NCBI RefSeq assembly: GCF_013283855.1 | Contig: NZ_CP054056.1 | Coordinates: 806,001 to 870,000 of the forward strand | DNA length: 64,000 nt | Direction: 5' to 3' | Origin: Aquiluna borgnonia | GTDB lineage: Bacteria; Actinomycetota; Actinomycetes; Actinomycetales; Microbacteriaceae | Shown here: piece after piece, positions 10,080 to 17,278 of the stretch | How the letters are laid out: each line of letters begins with the position of its first letter | Position numbering within the stretch: position 1 is the first letter of the stretch | The notes under the pieces: model-generated | The model's input: only the letters and a program-made list of their open reading frames with translations | What the model was told of the DNA's origin: nothing | Databases searched by the model: none | Position numbers and translations under genes: made by a program

Positions 10080-11496
10080 GCTCGACGGCCCTTCTAGCGA
10101 TTTCAATCGCATCAAATGGAACCTTGGTTCCAGAAATCTCTCGATACTTCAGGTGTCCCGGCCCACACCAGAGCACCGCCGAATCCTCACTTGTGAGCTC
10201 GATGGCCTTCGCTATCGCAGCTTCAGGGTCGGAAATCTCGAAAAGCCTCCCACTGTCCATAATTTTTTGGGCCGTTGAGACCAGCGTTTCTCTAATTGCC
10301 GCCGGGTCCTCATCTCGAGGGTGCTGGTCGGTAATTATCAGCGTGCTGGCCTTCGCGCCAGCCTCAGCCATGGCCGCCCGTTTGCCCTGGTCACGATTTC
10401 CACTGGCTCCGAGCACAACGGTAAGACTTGGATACCTTGAGGCAATCTCTTGAACCGCAGCCTCAACTCCCGCTGGGGTGTGTGCGTAGTCGACAAAGAC
10501 GGCGGGCTTTTTTTCACTCACTCGCTGCAGGCGCCCTGAGACATTCAAATTGGCATTTGAGACTGCGGAGGACAATGCATCGACATCAAAGCCAGCCTCC
10601 AGCAGCATCACGACTGCAACCACAAGATTCTTGGCCATCAAGGCACCGCCAGTGAAGCTAAAAACTCCGGTCTGCTTGCCGGAAATTGATAGCTGCTGCC
10701 CCGTGAAACGGTAACGGTAATCCCCGCCTTCGCCAATTGTGACAATCGGGATCTGGCACATAGTTATCAGCTGCGCGGCGTAAGGATCTTCGTTGAGAAT
10801 CACCCCGGATTTCGCGAACTCAGAGGTAAACAGCCTGGCCTTCGCCACCAGGTACTGGTCCATTGACCCGAAATCATCGAGGTGGTCCCTGGAGAGGTTG
10901 GTAAAACCCACAGTTTCGAACAAAATGGCATCCACCCGATTTCGAATCATTGCCTGGGCGGAAACTTCAATGACCGCAGCCATCTGCCCGGCGGCTCTCA
11001 TCTCCGCGAGCATCTTGTGCAGCTGGGTGACCTCGGGTGTGGTTAGCTCACTTCCGCGAATCTCATTGCCTACGATGCGATTCGTGGAGGCGCTCAAGCC
11101 GCAAGAAACTTGCAGTTGGGTCAGAATTTGCTGAAGGTAGCTGACCGTTGAGGTCTTACCGTTAGTTCCAGTTACCCCAAAAAGCCTCATGCCAGCGGTC
11201 CTGGTGCCGTAAAGCTCCCCCGCAATCTCACCCGCAACCTGCTTGGGGTTCGGATGGATCAGGGTTGGAAAATCTCCGGTTGGGACGTGGTGCTCGTCGG
11301 TTAGCACCGCTACGGCTCCGGCGGCTCTTGCCCGCTCAAGAAATTCAATGCCATGGGAGCGCTCTCCCTCGGCAGCGATGAATAAATCTCCCGGCACTAT
11401 CAGGCGTGAGTCAAGTTGAACACCAGAGACAAGGGTGTGAAAGTAATTGGAGCTCAGGCGAAACTTACGCGCCAGTTCGCTAGTTTCTAGGCTCAA
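10072..11496 (-). CDS. murE: UDP-MurNAc-L-Ala-D-Glu--diamino acid ligase
   Basis: Mur ligase adding the third residue (meso-DAP, L-Lys or a related diamino acid) to the stem peptide. The P-loop GVTGTNGKTST is at about 107-117, the carbamylated-lysine site is in LVAKARLF (Lys218), and FVDYAHTPAGVE and GNRDQGKR follow. The position that reads DNPR in classical DAP-adding enzymes reads DQHPRDEDP here (389-397), so the substrate cannot be assigned from sequence alone. The frame is open to 11622, but that extension lies inside ftsI; I prefer the TTG at 11496, which sits inside the last ftsI codons and leaves about 30 residues before the LDSR motif, as in relatives. The start is uncertain. Confidence 0.93.
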   Translation of the reverse strand: MSLETSELARKFRLSSNYFHTLVSGVQLDSRLIVPGDLFIAAEGERSHGIEFLERARAAGAVAVLTDEHHVPTGDFPTLIHPNPKQVAGEIAGELYGTRTAGMRLFGVTGTNGKTSTVSYLQQILTQLQVSCGLSASTNRIVGNEIRGSELTTPEVTQLHKMLAEMRAAGQMAAVIEVSAQAMIRNRVDAILFETVGFTNLSRDHLDDFGSMDQYLVAKARLFTSEFAKSGVILNEDPYAAQLITMCQIPIVTIGEGGDYRYRFTGQQLSISGKQTGVFSFTGGALMAKNLVVAVVMLLEAGFDVDALSSAVSNANLNVSGRLQRVSEKKPAVFVDYAHTPAGVEAAVQEIASRYPSLTVVLGASGNRDQGKRAAMAEAGAKASTLIITDQHPRDEDPAAIRETLVSTAQKIMDSGRLFEISDPEAAIAKAIELTSEDSAVLWCGPGHLKYREISGTKVPFDAIEIARRAVERD

Positions 11497-13258
11497 CTTC
11501 GCCCTGCGATCCAGATGGTAGGTCAGGTGAAAGTGTCGTTGAGGGTGGGACTCGATAACTCTTGAGGGCTTGAGACATGATCGCCTTGAACGGCCCTGTC
11601 GCCTTGAGGGAGTTACTAACACCCTGTCCCTTATAGATTGTCACCCCAACCACAAACTTGGGGTTTTCCGCCGGGGCAATGCCATAGAAGGAGATCGCGA
11701 ATTGGGAGCCGTAGCCACTGCCATCTTTGATCTGTGCGGTACCGGTCTTACCAGCCACTCGGTAGCCCTCCACAGCGGCATTCTGGCCCACACCCCCAAA
11801 CTCGACAACCTTTTCCATGAGGTTGATGTTCAGTTTCGCGGTTGACGCATCCAGCACACGGGTGGCCTTTTGGGTGGGGGCGTACTCGATAGTGCCGTCT
11901 TCGCTCATGCAGTTCTCAACCAAAATTGGGTCCAGCCTGACCCCACCGTTTGCCATTGCCTGGTAGGCGTATGCCATCTGGATGCCGGTGACCGAAATTC
12001 CCTGACCGTAGGTCGTGGCGTAGTTGGTCATCTTGTCCCAGTCCTCGTAGTTGTGCAGAATTCCCTGGGACTCCCCCTCGAAGTTCAGAGCGCTCTCGGA
12101 ACCAAAGCCAAATTTTTGCAGGTAGTTGTAACGGGTCTTCTTGTCGATCTTCACGCCGAAGTTCGACATTCCCGTGTTCGAAGAGTAGCGCAGCACTCCG
12201 CCGAGGGTGAGGTTGAATTTCTCGTGACCAAAGCTGTCTTTGATCCAACCACCTGGAAAGTCAAGGCGCTGATAGTCCGGTGCCGGCACCGTGTCGTAGG
12301 CATCAGCAGTGCCAGTGTCCAAAACCATGGCAGAGGTTAGCGCCTTCATGATGGAGCCAGGCTCGAATGCCGCCTGGAAAATCTTTGAACCGCGATTACT
12401 GGCATCAGAGGCACTTGGGTCATTGGGGTCGACAGTTGGCGCTTCAGCAGCAGCCAGCAATTTGCCAGTTTCAACTTCCACCACGACAGCCGAGGCCCAC
12501 TGGGCTCCAAGCTCGTTGACGGTGTCAGCCAGGACCTGCTGGGCAAAAAACTGCAAATTTGCATCAATCGAGAGGTTCAGGGTCGAACCATTTTCGGTGG
12601 GCTGAGTCACCACGTTGGAAGTCGGGATTCGAACCCCTTCGGCACTTCGCTCAAAGGTCTCCTGGCCATCGACTCCGGCCAAACAGGTGTTGTACTGGCG
12701 CTCTAGGCCGGCAAGCGGAACTCCATCCGAACCCACAAAACCAATCAGATTGCCTGCCACTGCACCGTTTGGATAGAGCCGGTCGGCAAAGGGATCAAAG
12801 TAGATCCAGGGGATGCCGAGTTCCTTTATGTCGTTGTAGGTTTGGGCATCAACTTTCTTGGCTAGGTTTGAGTACTCAGAGTCGCCCTGAAGTTTTAGCA
12901 TCAACTCTTCAACACTCAAACCCAAAAGTGGCGCCAGCTCCATGACTATCTGCTCAACCGTGCGCTCTGTTCGAACTCCGTCTACGGTCTTGAAGACACT
13001 GCCAACATTCTTAGGGGCGGCATTAACGTCGTAGCGAAAAACAGTCCGAGCCAGCACCTGACCGTTTGCATCCCGAATTTCACCGCGAAGTGCAGTAAGG
13101 GTTTGAGTAACCGAACGCGATTCCAGAGACTCGGCCTGAATTTCTTGGGCCCGAACCAGCTGGTAATCGACCAGCCTCCACCCCAAGGCTAATACCAAAA
13201 CTACGAGCAGCATGGCGAAAATACTCAAGCGCCTAGAGAGCTTTGCGTGAGTACCCAT
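11480..13258 (-). CDS. ftsI: Class B penicillin-binding protein (FtsI/PBP3 type)
   Basis: Septal D,D-transpeptidase that cross-links peptidoglycan as partner of FtsW. 592 residues: short cytoplasmic tail, one transmembrane anchor (about 11-30), a PBP dimerisation domain (about 52-215) and a C-terminal transpeptidase. The catalytic motifs are SIMK (Ser302, Lys305), SSN (359-361) and KTGT (504-507). No PASTA domains are present; the tail after residue 575 is short and polar. ATG start seven bases after the ftsL-like stop; the end overlaps the chosen murE start. Confidence 0.97.
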   Translation of the reverse strand: MGTHAKLSRRLSIFAMLLVVLVLALGWRLVDYQLVRAQEIQAESLESRSVTQTLTALRGEIRDANGQVLARTVFRYDVNAAPKNVGSVFKTVDGVRTERTVEQIVMELAPLLGLSVEELMLKLQGDSEYSNLAKKVDAQTYNDIKELGIPWIYFDPFADRLYPNGAVAGNLIGFVGSDGVPLAGLERQYNTCLAGVDGQETFERSAEGVRIPTSNVVTQPTENGSTLNLSIDANLQFFAQQVLADTVNELGAQWASAVVVEVETGKLLAAAEAPTVDPNDPSASDASNRGSKIFQAAFEPGSIMKALTSAMVLDTGTADAYDTVPAPDYQRLDFPGGWIKDSFGHEKFNLTLGGVLRYSSNTGMSNFGVKIDKKTRYNYLQKFGFGSESALNFEGESQGILHNYEDWDKMTNYATTYGQGISVTGIQMAYAYQAMANGGVRLDPILVENCMSEDGTIEYAPTQKATRVLDASTAKLNINLMEKVVEFGGVGQNAAVEGYRVAGKTGTAQIKDGSGYGSQFAISFYGIAPAENPKFVVGVTIYKGQGVSNSLKATGPFKAIMSQALKSYRVPPSTTLSPDLPSGSQGEVEPRN

Positions 13259-13264
13259 GGCGGC

Positions 13265-13783
13265 CTATCTGGTTGGTGAAGCTGGAATTTCTCCCGCTTG
13301 CAAAGTTACGACAGGTTCGCTGCTTTGCTCAGTTTCGACACCCGCAGAGACCTCAGCAGAGGCAACAGTGGCAGCACTGAATTCTGAAACGGTACCCATG
13401 GCGGAGTTTGCTACCAGGTTGCCGCTGGCAACGGCAGCGGTTGCAGGGTCGGCAGGCTTTGGCTTTCCGTAAACCTTGTCAGACTCGATGTCCAGTAGCA
13501 CGGAGGCTGGGTTGGCAACCATACCCAAACGGTTAGCGGCATCGGCAAGGTTTTGCGGGGATGCTAGCGAGTCGACCTCCTCCTGAAGAATCTGGACTTG
13601 GGTGGCGAGGTCTCGCTTCTCAATCTTGAGGCTGCGAAGCTGGTAGGCGTCCTGAGTGAGAATCATGTTTAGAACCAGCTGCCCAATCAGGACAACCACG
13701 ATCCCAATCACGAAGATCAATCCCGCTGTCATGTTGGGACGCAGGCTCCTTGCCTCTCGCTGGGAAACCATGTAAACAGCCAT
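13265..13783 (-). CDS. FtsL-like septum-formation protein
   Basis: Small bitopic membrane protein in the position of ftsL between rsmH and ftsI (Rv2164c position). 172 residues: about 20 cytoplasmic residues, one hydrophobic segment (about 20-42), then a heptad-like stretch (about 50-80, LKIEKRDLATQVQILQEEV) ending in LADAANRLGMV, a common FtsL/DivIC ending, and a low-complexity Ala/Thr/Val-rich tail of about 60 residues. Primary sequence is poorly conserved in this family, so the assignment rests on topology, coiled coil and place. GGAGG precedes the ATG, which overlaps the rsmH stop (TAATG). Confidence 0.85.
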   Translation of the reverse strand: MAVYMVSQREARSLRPNMTAGLIFVIGIVVVLIGQLVLNMILTQDAYQLRSLKIEKRDLATQVQILQEEVDSLASPQNLADAANRLGMVANPASVLLDIESDKVYGKPKPADPATAAVASGNLVANSAMGTVSEFSAATVASAEVSAGVETEQSSEPVVTLQAGEIPASPTR

Positions 13784-14742
13784 TATTTTGCCTCCAGTTT
13801 TTCTGCCGCCCGAAGCCGTGCCGAGGCAGACCTTGGGTTTTTCTCCAGTTCAAGTTCCGTGGCGCGCTCCACGCCGCGGGTGACAATCTTCAAAATTGGT
13901 GCGGTGCCGGGGAGCTCTATTGGCATCTCAACCGGAGTGGTACTTGTGGCGGCCGCCTGGAGGGCTTCTTTGACAATCCCGTCCTCCAGCGAGTGATAGG
14001 ACATCACTACAAGGCGGCCACCAACAGCTAGCGCAGCGATTGCCTGGGGCATGGCGTCCTCAAGCACTGAAAGCTCGTCGTTCACTGCAATTCGTAGAGC
14101 CTGGTAAATCCGCTTGGCTGGGTGACCGAGGGTCTTGCCAGGGATGACTGGAACCACCTCCGAAACCAAACGGTTTAGCTGGACACTGGTCAAAATTGGG
14201 GTAACCTGGCGGTCTTTTACGATTCGTCTTGCAATCGGACCGGCAAATCGTTCCTCACCGTACTTGCGGAAAATTCTGGTCAGTTCAGCCTCGTCCAGGG
14301 TGGCGAGCAAGTCAGCTGCGGTCTTGCCGCTCGTCTGATCCATGCGCATGTCTAGCGGCGCATCCTGGGCATAGGCAAAGCCTCGGTCAGACTGGTCCAG
14401 CTGCATGCTGCTAACGCCAAGGTCCATCAAGATTCCGTGCACCTCAGAAATGCCGCGCTGCTGCAGAATTTCGTCAATCTCGTCGTAGCGCGCGAAAGCC
14501 GGCAAAAATCTGGTTCCGAACTCGGCTAAACGCTTGCTGGCCAATTCAATGGCTACCGGGTCCCGGTCAATTCCAATCACCGTGAGGTTTGGGAACTGGC
14601 TCAGCATCGCCTCGGTGTGACCACCAAGTCCGAGAGTGCAGTCGATAGCAACCGGATTCTGGCCCTGAAAACCGGGTGCTAGCAAATCCAGGCAACGCTG
14701 CAGCATTACCGGCTGGTGAAGCTCTGCGATGGTCTGATTCAT
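13783..14742 (-). CDS. rsmH: 16S rRNA (cytosine-1402-N4)-methyltransferase RsmH
   Basis: SAM-dependent methyltransferase (old name MraW) that modifies C1402 in the 16S decoding centre. 319 residues with HQPVMLQRCLDLL at the N-terminus, the SAM loop DCTLGLGGHTEAML (34-47), GIDRDPVAIELA, and LMDLGVSSMQLDQSDRGF in the middle, all typical. It follows mraZ after a 118-base gap that is almost fully occupied by a long inverted repeat, and it overlaps the ftsL-like start by one base. Confidence 0.98.
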   Translation of the reverse strand: MNQTIAELHQPVMLQRCLDLLAPGFQGQNPVAIDCTLGLGGHTEAMLSQFPNLTVIGIDRDPVAIELASKRLAEFGTRFLPAFARYDEIDEILQQRGISEVHGILMDLGVSSMQLDQSDRGFAYAQDAPLDMRMDQTSGKTAADLLATLDEAELTRIFRKYGEERFAGPIARRIVKDRQVTPILTSVQLNRLVSEVVPVIPGKTLGHPAKRIYQALRIAVNDELSVLEDAMPQAIAALAVGGRLVVMSYHSLEDGIVKEALQAAATSTTPVEMPIELPGTAPILKIVTRGVERATELELEKNPRSASARLRAAEKLEAK

Positions 14743-14760
14743 AGCATTTCCGCTGTCTGG

Positions 14761-14860
14761 TCCCTACCCTTCGGTCCTTGTCCGTTTGTGAGCTTGGTTT
14801 TCACTTGATCCGGCTTATGGGAAGGAAGTCGGAGCACGGCCAAGGACCGAAGGGCAGGGG
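14761..14860. repeat. Long inverted repeat filling the mraZ-rsmH spacer
   Basis: CCCTTCGGTCCTTG (14767-14780) is a perfect complement of CAAGGACCGAAGGG (14841-14854). Pairing extends outward through four further pairs after one mismatch (14762-14765 with 14856-14859) and inward through three more after another (14782-14784 with 14837-14839), so each arm is about 22 bases around a loop of about 52. It begins at the base after the mraZ stop codon and ends 18 bases before the rsmH start. No T-run follows it, so it is not a plain intrinsic terminator. It may attenuate, protect or process the dcw transcript, or be a relic of a small mobile element; neither is shown. Confidence 0.7.
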
Positions 14861-15292
14861 CTAGAACAATCCCGGAATCACCTCCTGCGCTTGCGAGGCG
14901 AATCCTTCTTCATTTGAAGCGAGGTAGGTCTGCCAGGTTGCAGCGTCCCAAATTTCAGCTCGGGCACCAACGCCGATAATTACGAGTTCCTTGCTCAGGC
15001 CTGCGTACTCGCGAAGCAGCTGAGGAAGCAGAACTCGACCCTGGCGGTCAACTGATTCGTCACTGGCTCCGGAGAGAAAGACGCGCAGATAACGCCTCGC
15101 CTCCTCGTTGGTGACTGGCGCCTGTCGGATCTTCTCGTGGACCGAGGCAAATTCTTTTGCCGAAAAGACGTAGAGACAACGCTCTTGGCCGCGAGTGATG
15201 ACAATGCCGTCTCCAAGCTCGTCACGGAACTTGGCAGGAAGGATGATGCGGCCCTTGTCGTCCAGCTTGGGCGTGTGAGTACCAAGTAGCAC
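14861..15292 (-). CDS. mraZ: Transcriptional regulator MraZ
   Basis: DNA-binding regulator of the dcw cluster, forming a ring of AbrB-like swapped-hairpin domains. Two SpoVT/AbrB units are visible, with [16 protein letters not shown] near the N-terminus and [18 protein letters not shown] in the second half. A TTG frame opens at 15313, but a GTG at 15292 has a GGAAGG upstream at good spacing and gives the canonical short N-terminus before [13 protein letters not shown] and the usual length of 143 residues. First gene of dcw, preceded by three AAAGTG decamers that are likely its own binding site, so autoregulation is expected. Confidence 0.96.
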   Translation of the reverse strand: MLLGTHTPKLDDKGRIILPAKFRDELGDGIVITRGQERCLYVFSAKEFASVHEKIRQAPVTNEEARRYLRVFLSGASDESVDRQGRVLLPQLLREYAGLSKELVIIGVGARAEIWDAATWQTYLASNEEGFASQAQEVIPGLF

Positions 15293-15317
15293 TTTGCACC
15301 CCTTCCCAAGCAATTAC

Positions 15318-15346
15318 CTCCACTTTACTCCACTTTGCTCCACTTT
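15318..15346 (-). promoter_or_regulatory. MraZ box: three tandem AAAGTGGAG decamers
   Basis: Read on the minus strand, AAAGTGGAG occurs three times at exact ten-base intervals (starting at 15346, 15336 and 15326), the units separated by C or T. MraZ proteins of several phyla bind closely similar direct repeats of AAAGTG/GTGG type upstream of mraZ. The array lies about 26 bases upstream of the mraZ start codon. The repeats are seen directly; binding is inferred from the family. Confidence 0.85.
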
Positions 15347-15397
15347 GCTTGATTTAGGCGTGTTTTTTATCACGTTTTGAGCAAGATTTTGAAAAAA

Positions 15398-15424
15398 GAA
15401 AAACCCCGCCGAGGCGGGGTTTTG
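15398..15424 (-). terminator. Intrinsic terminator after the DUF3040 gene
   Basis: CCCCGC (15404-15409) pairs with GCGGGG (15414-15419) around a CGAG loop, extended by A-T pairs on each side. On the minus strand the stem is followed by a run of T (TTTTTCTTTTTT). It sits between the end of the DUF3040 gene and the mraZ control region and so insulates dcw from upstream transcription. Confidence 0.85.
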
Positions 15425-15435
15425 AGAGGCTTTAG

Positions 15436-15780
15436 CTACTCGTTACCAAAGCGCTGATTCCAGCGATCTTCGAAGAAGTTGGATTTTTGGCCGGGCTCAA
15501 TTTTCGGAAGCTCGGGCAGCTTGAAATTAGCGCTCGCGACCACCAGGCCGATGAGCATGACCAGGAATGCTACGACCCCAAAAAAGGCCACCTGCAAAAC
15601 AACTGCCAAGATCAAAAGGCCCAGGCCTGCAAGAAAGACCAGGACTCCGGCAACTAGTTTTCCGGCTGACTGATTGGTCCCACCGGTGCTTCTAAGGGTC
15701 TTGGCTAGGTCAGCATCCTGAGCGAGCAGGTTGCGCTCCATCTCTTCGAGCAGTTTTTGCTCGCGTTCGGAAAGTGCCAT
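15436..15780 (-). CDS. DUF3040 membrane protein
   Basis: Small actinobacterial membrane protein of unknown function. 114 residues: the N-terminal LSEREQKLLEEMERNLLAQD is the DUF3040 hallmark, followed by two hydrophobic segments (about 43-63 and 65-84) and a polar C-terminal tail. It lies directly upstream of mraZ, as Rv2169c does near the mycobacterial cluster, and is divergent from the polyprenyl synthase. GGGAG precedes the ATG. The family call is firm; no function can be given. Confidence 0.9.
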   Translation of the reverse strand: MALSEREQKLLEEMERNLLAQDADLAKTLRSTGGTNQSAGKLVAGVLVFLAGLGLLILAVVLQVAFFGVVAFLVMLIGLVVASANFKLPELPKIEPGQKSNFFEDRWNQRFGNE

Positions 15781-15802
15781 GTCTGACTCCCATCTTTCCC
15801 AA

Positions 15803-15829
15803 TTGTAAACAGCGAAGCCAAAGTAGGCT
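15803..15829 (+). promoter_or_regulatory. Putative promoter giving a leaderless polyprenyl synthase mRNA
   Basis: TTGTAA (15803-15808), a 15-base spacer and TAGGCT (15824-15829). Only seven bases separate the TAGGCT from the ATG at 15837 and there is no ribosome binding site, so transcription would begin at or next to the start codon. Leaderless mRNAs are common in actinobacteria. The spacer is short for a standard promoter, so the -35 element is the weaker part. Confidence 0.5.
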
Positions 15830-15836
15830 ATCCCCC

Positions 15837-16937
15837 ATGTCTCAAGAAATCCTGTTAAATCTTGTACAGCGGCACCTGAATGACTACTGCGATGTCAAGC
15901 GCAAAGAGCTGCTAGAAATTTCCGAAGACCTGGGTCCAATAATGGATTTCACGCAGGATCTTCTCGAGGGCGGAAAGCGATTCAGAGCCCTGTTCGCCTT
16001 TTGGGCATGGGCTGGGCAGCGAGCTGAGCCGGTAGAACCTGAGGATCTCAAGGCTGAAGACCCCATCATCGCCGTGGCATCTGCTCTGGAAATGTTCCAC
16101 GCTGCCGCTCTAGTGCACGATGACCTGCTTGATCAATCCGATACTCGCAGGGGCAAGCCAGCGATTCACAAGAGATTTGAAGTACTGCACAAAAATCACG
16201 GCTATGCCGGGACGCATGAGCGATTCGGGGTGGCAGGTTCGGTGCTGGTTGGGGACATGATGCTCTCCTGGTCCTCCGAGCTCTTTGGTGAGGCACTGCT
16301 GCACTCAATCGGCGAGGACGCAGAGGCACGTTGCCGCTCCGAGTTCTCCAAAATGCGCTTTGAGGTAATGGCTGGACAATACCTGGATGTGCTGGAGGAA
16401 AATGCTGCCCCTATGCGAGAAAAATCCGAGGCAGTTGCCAGGGCAAATCGAGTCATGCTCTACAAGACCGCAAAATACAGCCTCGAGGCTCCCCTGCTGA
16501 TTGGCGCCGCCTTGGCGGGCGCCGGGGCGGACAAGCTAAAGGGCCTAAGCGACTTCGGGATTCCGCTCGGAATGGCCTTTCAGCTCAGGGACGACATTCT
16601 CGGGGTATTTGGTGATCCCGCCGTGACGGGCAAGCCGGCGGGTGATGACCTGCGGGAAGGAAAGCGAACCGTTTTGACCGGGCTTACCCTTGAGGCCTTG
16701 CCAACTTCCGTTGCAAACATCTTCGAGGAGCTGCTAACCAGCGGCGAAATCGACGAGAGCCAGCTCGCCTTCATGCGAGAGAGCATTGAGGAATCCGGAG
16801 CACTTGCTAAGACCGAGAAGCTAATCCAGGAATACTCCGATCGGGCCATTGCCGCCCTCGCTGAGCTTGAAATTTCAGATCAGGGTAGAGAAATGCTGGC
16901 ACGACTTACCGAAGCGGTTATCAAGCGCAGCAAGTAG
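15837..16937 (+). CDS. Polyprenyl (geranylgeranyl-type) diphosphate synthase
   Basis: Trans-prenyltransferase that condenses isopentenyl diphosphate with allylic diphosphates, feeding carotenoid, quinone or lipid-carrier synthesis. 366 residues; first Asp-rich motif DDLLD at 95-99 with DTRRG following, second motif DDILG at 252-256, and EGGKRFRA near residue 45. It corresponds in context to idsA2 (Rv2173), beside an Rv2175c homologue. The chain length of the product cannot be read off safely. The frame is open to 15774, but the ATG at 15837 is chosen because it directly follows a promoter-like sequence and starts the conserved part. Plus strand; its TAG abuts the convergent stop of the next gene. 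Confidence 0.93.
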   Translation: MSQEILLNLVQRHLNDYCDVKRKELLEISEDLGPIMDFTQDLLEGGKRFRALFAFWAWAGQRAEPVEPEDLKAEDPIIAVASALEMFHAAALVHDDLLDQSDTRRGKPAIHKRFEVLHKNHGYAGTHERFGVAGSVLVGDMMLSWSSELFGEALLHSIGEDAEARCRSEFSKMRFEVMAGQYLDVLEENAAPMREKSEAVARANRVMLYKTAKYSLEAPLLIGAALAGAGADKLKGLSDFGIPLGMAFQLRDDILGVFGDPAVTGKPAGDDLREGKRTVLTGLTLEALPTSVANIFEELLTSGEIDESQLAFMRESIEESGALAKTEKLIQEYSDRAIAALAELEISDQGREMLARLTEAVIKRSK

Positions 16938-17276
16938 TTAGCCCAGCGTTTGGGCGGCTCGTCTCACCGGGGCCTTGTGGCCCTTGATCAGCTCATAGAT
17001 CGGAATTGCACCTAGTTCAGCATTGTGCTGGTAGAGCCATTCAATGGACTCCTCGTCACTCATCCCGTTGTCGTGGAGGAGAATGAGGGTGCCTCGAATG
17101 CTGGCCAGCGGCTCTCCATTTTGAATCAGGTGAGCAGGGACCATTGGCTGTTTGTCGCGACGCACGCTGAAGAGCACGTACTCCTCAATCAGCCTGCGCA
17201 CTTTTGAAGCCGAAACGCCAAGCTGCTGCGCCACCTCATCGATGGTTAGCCAAGAGTCAACGCCATTGAGTTCCAC
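16938..17276 (-). CDS. Rv2175c-family DNA-binding protein
   Basis: 112-residue protein with an N-terminal winged helix-turn-helix (SWLTIDEVAQQLGVSASKVRRLIEE, about 8-32, described in pieces here) and the Rv2175c C-terminal domain (about 55-110, GTLILLHDNGMSDEESIEWL). In M. tuberculosis Rv2175c binds DNA and is a substrate of the kinase PknL encoded beside it; no kinase gene is present here. GTG start two bases after the aroG stop region boundary. Convergent with the polyprenyl synthase without any spacer. The regulon is unknown. Confidence 0.85.
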   Translation of the reverse strand: MELNGVDSWLTIDEVAQQLGVSASKVRRLIEEYVLFSVRRDKQPMVPAHLIQNGEPLASIRGTLILLHDNGMSDEESIEWLYQHNAELGAIPIYELIKGHKAPVRRAAQTLG

Positions 17277-17278
17277 TG

